Assembly: GCA_964059195.1 (NCBI GenBank)
Contig: CAXKWD010000011.1
Location: 8,944,366 to 9,008,365 of the forward strand
Direction of reading: 5' to 3'
DNA: 64,000 nt
DNA from: Ectobius pallidus
Lineage: Eukaryota; Arthropoda; Insecta; Blattodea; Ectobiidae
Below the pieces are notes generated by a model. The model had not been told where the DNA came from. It ran no database searches and saw only the letters and a list, made by a program, of their open reading frames with translations. The position numbers and the translations under genes were made by a program. How positions within the stretch are numbered: position 1 is the first letter of the stretch; each line of letters opens with the position of its first letter. Shown here one piece after another: positions 45,936-58,300 of the stretch.

Positions 45936-46193
45936 GAATTGTTAAAATATCAGCACTGCAAGAGGAAGGAAAAAATTGAGTTTGAATTTCTTTAATTATA
46001 TTTTTCTCATAAACGTTTAAAATTTATCATGGTACCGGTAGGATATAGAAAGAGGTCCAGTTTGTTGCTTGTCAATAAGGAGGAGTTACCCAAAATTTGT
46101 TGTAATTATATTATATTTAAAAATTTGGAAGTTATAATTTAAACAGTTTTGAAATATGCAAATTTGAGGAAATATTGGCTAAAATTAGAAAAT

Positions 46194-46292
46194 GTTTATT
46201 TTTTATGCATTTCAGAAACTTTTATCATCTTGTCTTCTGTCCTGTTTATTTTTATGCATTTCAAAAACTTTTATCATCTTGTCTTGTTCCAG
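46194..46292 (+). repeat. 50-bp tandem duplication
   Basis: GTTTATTTTTTATGCATTTC and the following AACTTTTATCATCTTGTCTT occur twice, starting at 46194 and 46244. Confidence 0.85.
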
Positions 46293-46309
46293 ATATTTAA
46301 ATATAAGAA

Positions 46310-46592
46310 TTTATAAGACAATTATCTTGCTGGTTGTACTATATGAATGTGAGACATGGTCCCTTACTCTTCGGGAAGAATATAATCTGGAGATTGTTTG
46401 AAACGAGGGTGAGAACTAAGAGAGATGAAAACGGGGACTGGAGAAAACTGCATAATAACAAGCTTCATAATCTGTACTCTTCACAGAATATAATAAGGGT
46501 AATTAAATCATGGAGGATGAAATGGGCTGGACATGTTGCGTGCATGGGAGAGGAAAGACATATCCCAAAAATATTGACTGCACTCGAAAGAG
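46310..46592 (+). pseudogene. RTE-type LINE 3' fragment
   Basis: The plus strand reads LLVVLYECETWSLTLREEYN, then in the next frame RTKRDENGDWRKLHNNKLHN, IIRVIKSWRMKWAGHVACMG and EERHIPKIL. These are the YGCE.W.L....R...FE, GEWRKLHN.EL..LY and MRWAGHVARM blocks at the C-terminus of RTE-like elements. One frameshift occurs near 46375. It is cut at 46600 by the oppositely oriented LINE. Confidence 0.8.
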
Positions 46593-46609
46593 CATATGTC
46601 ATGTATTCC

Positions 46610-48340
46610 CTATCTGTTCTTCAGATAGTCGTTTAGAGATTTTGTTCTCTTTCTACATTTTGCGAAGTGGTATTGTTCACATTTTTGTTCACAGAGCTCG
46701 CATACGCACAGTTCCCCGGCTTGGTGAAATCTTTTGTTGGTGCATATCATTTGGTGGTAGCCGTGGATCGCTAGACCTATTATTGCATATCTTTGGCGTT
46801 GGTTTGTTCCAGTCCAGTCCCTGTTTAACATTGCATCTGTCCCGAAGAAATCTATGTCAATTTGTTCTTGTTTTTGCTTTCTTCTGTCTAGTTCTTCCTC
46901 GTATGACCTGGTCATTGGCAGCTGGTGTGTAATTCGTAGGTCTTCAATATAGAATGTTTCTCTGGTTAGTGCATAGATCATCCTGTTCGGTGCATATTTC
47001 CCTGCTCCCAGCGCCCTCTTCAAAAATCTTGTTTTAACATTCTCTATCTTTCTCATATCATCGGTGCTTAGTTTCCCCCATATAAGTTCCAGTCCGTATG
47101 TTATTATTGGTGATATTGTCGTCTCGAATAGCATCATGGTTGTCTTGAGGTCTAGCAGTGTCAGATTCTTGATGTTGTAACTTGCTCTTATCGCTGCTGC
47201 TGCTCTTTCGGTAATGTGGGCACTGAAGGATGATGTGGTTGTCTGTAGAGTCATTCCTAGATATTTAAACGTGTTTGTTATGTTCAGTGGGGCGTCGTGA
47301 AGTAACAGAGTGCCTCTTGGTGATGTCCTTCCTCCTTTTCTGAATGTCATGTGTTTTGTTTTTCCTATGTTGATTTTAAAATAGTTTTCTTCTGCCCATT
47401 CTTCTAGTCTGCTCAGCACTGTTTGTAGTTCATCTTTATTGGTTGACCCTAATACCATATCATCTGCGTACATTATTCAAGATGATTCTTTGGTTCCTCT
47501 TAGTACTATTCCTATGTCTGCAGTGATGATGTTAAAGAGTATTGGGCTGATCGGATCCCCTTGCAGGACTCCGTTGGTCTGGGTTATGAAATCTGATGTG
47601 GACACTTCGTCGTTGATCTGCATTGTATTGTATTGTAAGATGGTTTTGATAATTTCAGTGAGTGTGTTTTGTGTCCCAATCATTTCTCCGAGTTTTGTAA
47701 TAAGCTTTCTGCGGTTTATGTAGTCGAATGCTTTAGTGTAGTCTATAAAGACTGCGTGATATTTCCCTTTGGGGTGCCTTAATGCCTCTTCTATTTCGTC
47801 CAGGAGTACTTTAACTGCTTGAAGTGTGCCTCTTCCTGCTCGGAATCCGAATTGGTTGTCTGGGATATTTCCGGTTGTGTGTTCTGTCAATTTAGCTGTT
47901 AATAATTTTGTGAAGATTTTGAAGGTTGTATTTTTAAGCGCTACGCTTCTGTATGAGTTCAGATTATTCGTTTCTCCTTTGCCTTTATAGAGGATGTTTA
48001 GAGATGCGTTTCTCCACTCTCTGGGGATTGTTTTTGTCTGTAGGCACTTGTTGAATAGATCTGTCCACATCTGCCCTAGTTCGTCTTTGGATTGTTTTAA
48101 GTGTTCATATGCAATTCCATCTGGTCCAGTTGCTTTCCTGTTTTTTGATTCTATGATGGCTTGTTTCACTTCTTCCTCTGTTAGTTGAAGTGCTGTCTCT
48201 GGATCCGGTTGGCTTTCCTCTGATGGTGTTATTGGGTATGCTAACTCTTTGTCTTCCGTGTTTAGGATATTAGAGAAATGGTTCTTCCACTCCTCCATTG
48301 GGATTTCTCTGGGTGTACTTCGGCTTTTCTTTCTTATTGC
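46610..48340 (-). pseudogene. Non-LTR retrotransposon, nearly complete reverse transcriptase with a single in-frame stop
   Basis: The minus frame from about 48340 down to 46610 is open except for one TGA at 47479-47477. Domains in order: RKATGPDGIAYEHLK, NSYRSVALKN, FGFRAGRGTLQAVK, FIDYTKAFDYINR (first catalytic Asp), NGVLQGDPISPILFNI, then the stop two codons before YADDMVLGS (catalytic pair). A thumb region and a CVCELCEQKCEQYHFAKC zinc-like tail complete it. The stop is one base from TGG. The 5' end, including any endonuclease, is missing beyond about 48340. No target-site duplication was identified. It is the best-preserved retroelement here. Confidence 0.9.
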
Positions 48341-49204
48341 CAATATTAGAATAGATTTAAGGAAGTAGGTTTGCGAGGGATGGTTTGATGGAGTTAGCAC
48401 AGAATAGGTTGAATGGTGGGCTCATGTAAGTGTGGGTTCCATAAAATAGATAATACTCCTTTAGCTTACTTAGGAATTGTCTATTGCCATTGATACTGGG
48501 CAATACTGGGATGGAGTAATTGTATTGAAAACACTGGTTGCTCATGGCTGGAAGTTACATGAAGAGCTAGAGAGCGGTCCAATTAGGAAGATGTCTGTCA
48601 CTAGTGAGCTGAAGGGAAGTCTACCATTGCATTGCAAGAGCTTATACATTGGTGAAGTGGAACTTCCCCTGAATAGTCATCCCTTATTGAAATCCAATTT
48701 GGTGGTGAAAATGTCATGGGAAACATACTTAAGTTGGTAGGGGATCAGTCTGAAGAGGGTGAGGTGGCCAATCTGTGTGTGGTTCTTGGTTCACAATTAT
48801 TTTATTTATTTATTTATTTGAAAAGCCCCGTTATGTTGATTTTCCTTGTTCTGACAAAATATTAATATTAACTTTGATCATATCCATCAATTATGCTTGT
48901 TTAGCTCATGGTAAAGCGTGCGGAATTTCTAATATTTTAAGGAAGGAAATTTCTTCGTTATAACATTTATTTCATGGGAATCAAGCAATTTTGTGTTGGC
49001 AATTGTGCACGAATCAAAATATTATGGCAATATAAGTGCATTGCCAACTCATCTGTAAAGAAAATGTACAAGAAATGTATAGATAATATTAAGCTCGTTA
49101 TACTAGCATAATGTTAATAAACGTCTGGATGTTGTGGTTTTACACCCGAGTTTATTTGAAGTATTAATGCAATCACTTGTGTAAATCATAGGTAACTAAT
49201 GAAA
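48341..49204. other. No coding exon seen; upstream region of MON2
   Basis: Contains an 87-residue open frame (48477-48740) I cannot assign, and a short (TTTA)n at 48801-48818. The MON2 promoter and 5' UTR probably lie in the last few hundred bases. The start context is GAAAATGG, with A at -3 and G at +4. Confidence 0.5.
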
Positions 49205-49324
49205 ATGGCGTGTGTCGGTGGAACTACAGGAAACGAAGCTGCACAGAAATTCTTAGAAAATCTACAAAATGACTTGAAAAATCTGTCCATTGAGACGAAA
49301 AAGAAGTTTCCACAAATCAAAGAA
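49205..49324 (+). CDS. mon2: MON2 coding exon 1
   Basis: Residues 1-40. ATG in a good context, donor GAAGTAAGT. No upstream in-frame ATG continues the family similarity. Confidence 0.92.
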
Positions 49325-52300
49325 GTAAGTTACTATAAAATATTTGGTTATGGCATTTGCCAGAAAAGTGCTGTATGAGTGAGGTTATGTGTTTTAAGCG
49401 GTAGTAATGCTATCAACTGAATTTTTCTCATGAGTTTTGTTTGTCATTATTGAGTGTGATTAAAACATTTGCAGTAGCGAAGCTTTAAAAGTGTATGATT
49501 CAGAAAATGTAGGATACCAGCATTATCGCGAGGATTGGGCTTTTCCTAGAATAGCCTACAGTAATTTGCAAAAGAACTCTCACTGTCAGAACTGTTGGCA
49601 TATATTACGTAGGACATGGTAGTTATACATTAATCTCATTTTTAAAATCCGGCAAAATGAAGACATCATGTGACCAAATTAGGGGAAAAGATGGCTTTAC
49701 TTTTGCGCACCAGCCAAACTTTGCCCACTCTCGCCTGCCGCTTGCTTCCGAGCCAATGCGCTTGCCACTGCCTGGTTCCCCTACATTTCCTATCTCTGCT
49801 ATGTAGCCTACTTGCTTAATGCCGACACTGCAGCTCACTCTTGTTCACTTCATCATATATGCATAAAAATATACAAAATCTCAGTATTATGAAAGTAACC
49901 CGAGTACAGCATTAATAAATATTTCAGGATGAAGCCACATATGCTTCATACTATAAAGTATTATTACAGATATTGGGACCAAAGCAGGGAAAGACGAAGT
50001 AAGAGGTCGTATTATGATATTGTACATGGAAGAGTTTTAGACTTAAATGATATGCCCCCTGCAAGATTAATGTAGCAAAAATGACCCTTGCACCAAAACG
50101 GCTCTTTTCAGAGACAATATAGGCTAATATTTCACAGTTATAAAAAGATGACCCTTGCACGAAAGTGGCTATTTCTCATGTATTAAAGCTCTCTAAATTT
50201 AAATAGATGACTTCTCTCTTCACCACTCAGCAATCACTTGTTGTGTAGTGGTTAAGGCTGCTGGTTGTGTTGCTAGTGGTCACGGGTTTGTATCCAGGTC
50301 GATCTGAAATTTATGGTTAGGAATAGGTCCCAAATAGGTAGGTAGGGCGAGGAGAAGGTGAGAGAAAGGGAAGAAGAGGAATTGAAAGGAAGAGGAGAAG
50401 AGGATGAAGGAGAAATCAATTATTTAATTTTTTCCCAGTTTCACCTTATACACAATAGATGGCATTGCTAGTAGTTAAAATAGTGTGACACCTATTAGGC
50501 GACACTTGAACTTACACCTCATCCTAAACCCTCTTTCCGAGGCGGGTCCTGTAAAAAGAGTTGGTGGGAGGAGCCTAGTGCACGACCTAAAATTTTTTTT
50601 CCCCCAAATTAGCCTATGCGAGGTGTTGCAAACAGTTACGTGGCCCATTGGCTGCCAATGATCTTTCATCTGATTGGACCTTCCTGCAAAGGCTTATACA
50701 GTGGTTGGTCTCCAGCAAGGTTAGATTCCCCCCTCTTACTGTTTATAATAACATAGCCTGCTAGTATTATTTTCAGCCTCATCACTCCTTACCTTCCTTT
50801 GTTATATCTTATAGCACATAGTCCCACTGCCCACCGCATAGTGCTGACTTCCTTCATTTGTTGCCAGTGTTGCATCACTACAAACGCAGCATTTTTCAAC
50901 TAAGAGGCTTAGAATTCAAGTATTTATGTTTTTCATATGACTCAGTCTTGCTAATTTCCACACGTATAAATACAATGGGCAAAAAATACTTACGTACAAT
51001 TGGCCAATTTATTGTTTTAAATGGTTGTACACTTCACAATGTAGCCCAGGAGCCAGTTTTTGTTTCCTTCATTATGCACTCTGCACACTTTTGCTCCGCA
51101 CTTCTGATTCTAGGTAAATGGCAGTTTGGTAAGGAATAGCGTTATTAGTGTTAGTGGCATCTAGAGCTAGGTTTGTTGCAGTTAGGTTAGGAGTATTGAT
51201 AGTAGTGTTAATGATATGTAGAGCTAGGTTGGTGGCAGTTAGGAAAGGAACAGTGATATTTATGTCGCCATCAAGTTTACAGCCTTGATTCTGGATCAAG
51301 TGACCAAATGACTCCTCCTCCTCCTGCGGCTGAGCAGATGATTTCTGTGAATATGCATCACTTTATAAGTTAGTGCCATTTTGGTTAGTTTTGTGTGAAT
51401 TTCTTAGTGATTTTAAGTTACTTGTAATTAGAATATTCCTACAAGAAAAAGTGCTTGTTATATGGATTCTACATGTTTTGGAGAACAAGAAAATATGAAA
51501 TCTGGCCATTTTCATAAAGAAAAGAAGAAAGGAAGACCCAGATATGAGCTACTCACCAGTAAGTTAGTCTATGGTACAGTGACCAGATGTCTCTTTTTTA
51601 ATGGAACTGTCCCTAGTTTTAGACTCTGGTCCTGTTGTCCCGAAAAAACCATAACAGGATGTTTACTGTCCCGTTTATAGAATTTGATCCCCTTTTTTCT
51701 TAAATTCATAGCATAACTTCATTATTGTACATTCAGACATGTTGATTTCTTATAAGGGTGAACTATAATGAGAAGAGGAAGATTGACGACTCCTGGACTT
51801 GCACACAGTAAAGCACAAGGTCCCCGTGTTGGAACTTTCATCATATTAACTGGACCTTATCCTATGTGACTGTTCTTTATTTCCTAAGATCAAATCTGCA
51901 TTCAAAAGAACGTGGTTGGAATCTGTTGGAGCAGTGTAGGCAAAAGCAACAAATGCATAGGCTACCAGTAGAGAGCCTTCAACCCTGCTTTTAACAGTGG
52001 AAGATTTGCACTGAGCTATGTATTCATGGATTAGCAGAATACATTGAAGGAGACAGCATTTCCAATGGGTTAATTTCTCAATAACTATTTCTAAAAATTA
52101 CTCTAGTTATTTCATGGCAAGATGTCATGTTTTAAATAAAGTTGTGCTAGAGTGTAAAAGTGGTCATATACAAGAATTCTTGGAGAAAACCATTGATTTA
52201 GTCTCCTAAACATAAAAATAAATTTTCTTAATGGGTTAGGCTAAGACAAACTGATATGACATAGGCTATATCTCTCCAGTGTATTTTCTGAAAACATGAG

Positions 52301-55300
52301 TATGGTATTGATTTCATTTGTTGCCTTAGGATGCAAATTCTGCAGTCTAAGTTGCAATTGAAGATGGGAGCTGTACCCCACAATTTTTTCCCCATGATTT
52401 TCTAAATATTTCAAAGAATATTTTACAGTTCAGAGGATGTTTGTTGGTATGTTTATTTAATAACTAGGATGTGCTAGGATGCCTGTAAATCTACTGACGT
52501 AAGTTCTTTTACATACCTATCTACAGACATGGGCCTTCATATTTATGGACACGTAAATGCCATAGACCTGGGCCAGAGGCATGGCCTTGTGTACAGAAAG
52601 CCAGTGCACCATCCTGGCTGACTACAGTTCGGAAGAGTCCTAGCAAGACATGTCCAAAAAGAGTAGGCCTAGCCATGTCTCCGGAACCCCTTTCATTAGA
52701 ATTGCATTTTGATTATTATATTACTTACTAAATCAGTGGTAATAATAATTTACTGCAGTTACAGCTGAAATATTACAACTTTTATATATGATTTACACCT
52801 CTGCAAAATAAATAACTATGAATATCTTCACATGTAGGTATTACAGGTAATTAATCAGCTGACTTGCTTGCCAAGAAAGGAACACAAGTACAACTTTTCC
52901 AAAAATCCATTCCACAAGAGTCAAATACATCTGTGCAACAGACTAGCAAATAAATCAAAAGGAAAGATTTGTGGAAATTTACAAAATAGGTGGAAATCAT
53001 TTGATAATAAACTGAGGAAAGAAGCATATTAACAACAGGTCACCCACCCATGTTTACATTTCCAACAACAAGTGGGACATCTTCACATGCTTCATAATTT
53101 CCTTCATAGGGTTTATAAGAAAAATGTTTTACATAAAGGTTTTAAATCCTGGTAGAAGCAGAAGTGTACAGAAAAAAATTAAAAAAAATCTTTTTGCCAT
53201 TTTTGAATTCCCAATAAAATTGTGAAAGACAAATATTGCATTACTTACAGCACCCAGCAAATACCTTTGAGATTCTCTATACTGGTTTTTAACTTAACTG
53301 ACTTATGTTTCAGTCATGCGAGGAAGGAATTGTGAAACTTCGGAATGCAGCTGCAAATCCACAAACACCAGTATTCTATATAGTCAACCAAATCCTCTAT
53401 CCGCTAGTTCAAGGCTGTGAAACCAAGGACCCCAAGATTGTAAAGGTAAGTTTGCCCACAGTAACATAGCTAAAAAGCTCATGAACACATTTACCTCTAA
53501 TATGATTCTTATAACCAGCTCGAAATGGCCATCTTTCTGATGTAAGTTGCGTTTAACTATGTTTGTAAAGGGTTGGAATCTATTTTTCCAGTCATAGAAC
53601 TGTAAATTTCTTCTCTTTATTAAATGTTTTACAAGAATTTTCTTTCAGGAACTGTATGAGAGAAACAGAACACACTGTAGTGGAGTTGATTGACCTCTTC
53701 ACTTGGAGAGAGCATAAACACAACCCAGGCCTAATAGCCTGTTAATAAAACCAATCTTAGTAATCTATTTGGGAATTCATACCAGTTACCAACTGGATCT
53801 TTTTTTTAGTTTACTTCGGACCATTAGACGCACCTGACTTTCAAGACTCTGTTTTCAAGGTAAAAAAGTACATCTCATGGTCCGAAAAATATGTTAAATA
53901 AGCTGTTATTTTCAGATATGTCTGAACATAGTGCAGAAGCTGATGATGCAACAAGCAGTGGACCAGAAGGGTGCCCGGTACATAACAGACACATTGTGGA
54001 TGCTCATGGAGTCAGGAACTGAGGAAGTCAAAGTGCTCCAGAGTGTAACTTTGCTTCTCACCACAAACACTATTGTCCATGGAGACACCCTTGCAAGAGT
54101 ATGTACACAATTATTTCCAACTCTTAGCGCTTAACATTTTTGCTTTAGTTGATTTACTCAAAAATGGACAGAAATTAATTTTTATACAGTAACTGCTTGT
54201 TTTAAAGCTAGTACTTGCTAGTATTATTGAAAACATTGTTTAACTGTTTCTTCAAGAATGCGTAGGCAAGCAACATGACCTTGCATGAGAGAGTAATAAC
54301 TCAAACTAGGGAAATTGCTTGAGTTTTCTTATCAGGTTTTTTCTTTTTCTATTTAACTGCAACACAGCCATTTCATAAAATATGTGAATTTTTCCCTCAA
54401 AGAGAGAAGTTATAAAATTATTGTAATTGGGTGGTCAAAAATAAGTTTAAAACCTCAAATTCTCTGAAAATTAAGGACTTAGGTGTATCTGAAGTGGTTT
54501 CATGTGTAAAATCTGTTGATTTACTTATTTATTGTGTTGAGTTACTTTTTTTTGGCACTTTTAGTATGATTTTAACACTCTTTAATACCAAGTAGTCAAG
54601 AGTAATCAGCTATGTCCATTTTCATTTGAGAAAATATACGTTTTAAGGTACAATTTGGTATAAGATTAACTTCAAAAAAATATGTGTGGTTAATTACTAT
54701 GTAAAATAACAAACAAGGGAATTTTTGTCCCACCCGTAACAGTGATAGTTTTGTTAAATTATTATTGATGAAATGTTGATGAAATGAGTTAAATAAATGT
54801 TCTGACAACCTGGACACAGTTTATAATTTGTATTTAATCTCTCATACCTTCATTAATAACAACATTAAGACCCTAACAGTAATAGCAGAACAGAAAATGA
54901 ACTTTTGTTTTGCATCATTAAAATCAGTGCCCAAATTATGTCCCACCCGTAACAGATTTTGAGAAACAAATTTAAAATATTTAAAATAAATTTTAAATAA
55001 TGCTTTGCATGTAGTGTGGAGGAGAAGGCATTGTAAATTTTACAGAATGTGAAGAACCAATTCTAGTTTATTATTTAAGATATGTAATAAATAAAAATAG
55101 TTTTTATAATTTGCTAGAATGTCCCACCCGTAATTATGAAATGGCTGAACATCCTTTCTAGAGATACAAAAGATGCAAAGCATTCAATAAATGTAAAGTG
55201 GAAATAACAGATATGCTCCCCATGGAAAGAATCTAGTTCTGTGTCACCTGTACTCTATATCAGTTGCATAGCGTAAGGGGAGACTTGGAGATGGAATCTA

Positions 55301-58300
55301 TCTAAATAACATGATAAGAAAATAATAGATTGATATACAAATAAATAAAGGCAGCATGAACCATATGTGATTCTGTTTCAATGTTTCATTGTAATCATTT
55401 TAGAAGTATGGACAATTCCACTGATATAGTTGATTACCTTTTAAAAACATTGTTACTGATGTTAGGAGAAGGATCATCTCCTGAGCTTGACATTGTCTTG
55501 CAAGAAAAGAACTAAACATGGACATTTCAATCAACTTGGTACAGTATATTTAATTGGTATTGCTTCACACATTTGCTATTTGGTTCAGAAAAGGAATGGA
55601 GTGTTAAAGCAATATAAAATGGAAATAGCAATAAAAAAAAATAAGCATAAGAATAACAGTAGCAATAACAACAACAACGAGGACAAGAACAATAACGTTA
55701 ATGATAATGATCACGATCACGATGGATGACGATGATGATGATGGTGATGGTGATGATGATATTATTATTATTATTATTGTTATTGTTATCGTTATCATTA
55801 TTGTTATTGTTATTGTAAAGTAGGTACTGCCTATAACATGTTTTATTAGAAATGTAGTAGAGTTCAAATTGCACATTCCTTAAAACTAAGGGAAGCAAGT
55901 ATTGCTTATACCATCTTTTCTTGGAAATGTAGTAGGTTCAAAATGAACATTCCTTTCAGTAAAGCTGCAAGCCTGCTTTGTTTCCTGTGGGCATTATTTG
56001 CTTATAAAGTTATAATAGACAAGCATTAATAACAGAAATATTATTGAAATATTGAAAATATAATGTAATGTAGCACTTTATTTTTTTTAATGTAAAAAAT
56101 GCCAAAAATGATCTAAAATACCCCCAAAAAATGACATATTTCTTTAAATGAAAACTGCAAAAAATGGAAAACCAAATTGCCCTTATTTAATCAATTAATT
56201 CATGATACATAATTGTATATATTCGAGCCATCTTTCAAACTTCATATAAAAAACATCAAAATTATCAAATGCCTTGCCCTAATAATGATAATGTCAGTGA
56301 TAAAAACAGTAATAATAATAATAGTAATGCTTGATATATATAGATATATATGAAATCAAATTTATCTGCAAGTATTTTTGTGAAATTATTATTTAAAATG
56401 CTAATGTATGGAGATTTGTGTATCATTTAAACAATTATAAATTCAATTTCCAAAATCTAGTGTACCCAGAACAAAGTGAAAACTTATGCCACTATTGTAT
56501 ATGCCTCTCTAATAAATCACATTGTACTTGTGCCTCTTCCACAGAATCTGGTCTTGTGCTTTAGACTTCACTTCACAAAAGATTCCACAACTATAAATAC
56601 TGCAGGAGCTACTGTTCGGCAGCTAGTATCGTTGGTATTTGAGAGGGTTGTAGCTGAAGATGAATATTTCAAGACAAAGGATTCTGAAAAAAGAGATGTG
56701 AACTTGGAGGAGTTAAAAGTTCCCAGTAATGTCGCTCCAAAAGGACTTAGACCCTGTGCAGCAGATGCATACCTTATGTTTCAGGTATGTTTATATCAAG
56801 GAGTCCAATAATCTTTTTGTTAGATTTTACAACTCTTGACTGAAAAAAAAAAATTGTCTTTTTGTAGCTTCTTCTATCTGCGTAATTATAATATCACTAA
56901 CTAATTCAATTTATAATTTACTTATTTTGGTTCCCAGTTAATGGGCCATTCAGAAAGAAACTTAACCGTAAATGTAAGAACATAAATTTAAACGCAAACT
57001 TTAGCATGGCATTGAGCATTCACAATGAAAACTTAAACATAGATAACAACCAGTCACAAACAAGAACGTGAACAGCTGATAAAATGGCTGCAGCAGACGA
57101 AAATACTTTCATGTTTCTATTAAACATGTGTAGGCCATTAGAAATTGAAATCATACAAGCGTACGCAAACATAAAAATTAACAGAATATTATATGGGCTG
57201 TATTTACTACTGTAGTTCATTTCTTGGGGAACTAATGTTCATATATTTTCCTTCAATGCCGCATCTTTATATATGGATGCCATTTATCATAATGACGAGT
57301 TTCTCATTCATAGATGCCATCTCTTGGGTACTTCCACTTCTGTCTCCTGTTCTGTTATTTGATTGGTTGTATCGTTATTTTTCGCATAAACGTAATGCAG
57401 AAGCTTGGTGTTTGCAAGGTTTTACTTTATGTTTAATTTTAAGTTTAAGTTTCACGTTTACGTGATGCATTGTGAATGGTCACATTGAAAAACATGGCCC
57501 CAAACTTTTAAGTTTACGTTACGTTTACGGTTAATTTTCTATCTGAATGCCCCATAAGTCTTGGCTCTACCCTGTGGTCACATGATCACATACTCCTCCT
57601 TATAAAATAAGATGAATAGGACACATTTATTTTTTGAAGAAATACTCTTGGTTTGAAATCATGGAAGTTTTATTCGTGTGTAGCAAACCTATCCACATTT
57701 GTGACCTTTGGCAAATCCATTCATCATTCCTGCCTTTTTAACTGGATTGGGGGGGGGGGGGCACATTCCAGCATTAAGTGCGCTATAGGCGATGCTGTCT
57801 GTGTTGCCTAACATATCAGAATTTAACAAGAATAGGAGTATTGAGTTTAAATACAGGAAGTAAATGCCCAATGCTGTTTAGTTTTGGAATTTTATCATAT
57901 TTATTCTGTGCCCCATGAGCCATGCCTGCCCTAGTTATAATATGATATCATGGATGTTAGAGTTGTAGCGTTATAATTCTGCTCTGGTGCACAAATCAAT
58001 TTACGTGAAGACCATGAAGTCACAAGTCACTTCCAAACTCATCGTCCTTCTCCTGCCTTCCCTCCATGCTTTTTATTGATTATTACCAAATGTTCCAACG
58101 GGGAATCACAGTGTAGGGAAATCTCACTTGTTCTATAGGTACAAAGAAGCAGCTGTATTGAGCGTGTTTCAATTGGTGAGTGTTTGTGCTGTGTTACAAC
58201 TTATATTGTTGACAGTTCTAAGTGCATCTCACATTGTTCAAAATGCCCCCTGTGCTAAGTAAATTAGAGTCTAAAACTCTTCATAGTCAAGTTAGGGAAA

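Noticed and set aside
51462..51680. Possible gene encoding a small basic GRPRYELLT protein
   Set aside because: Lies inside MON2 intron 1 among repeat debris, shows no recognisable domain beyond a short basic stretch, and runs into transposon-like sequence.
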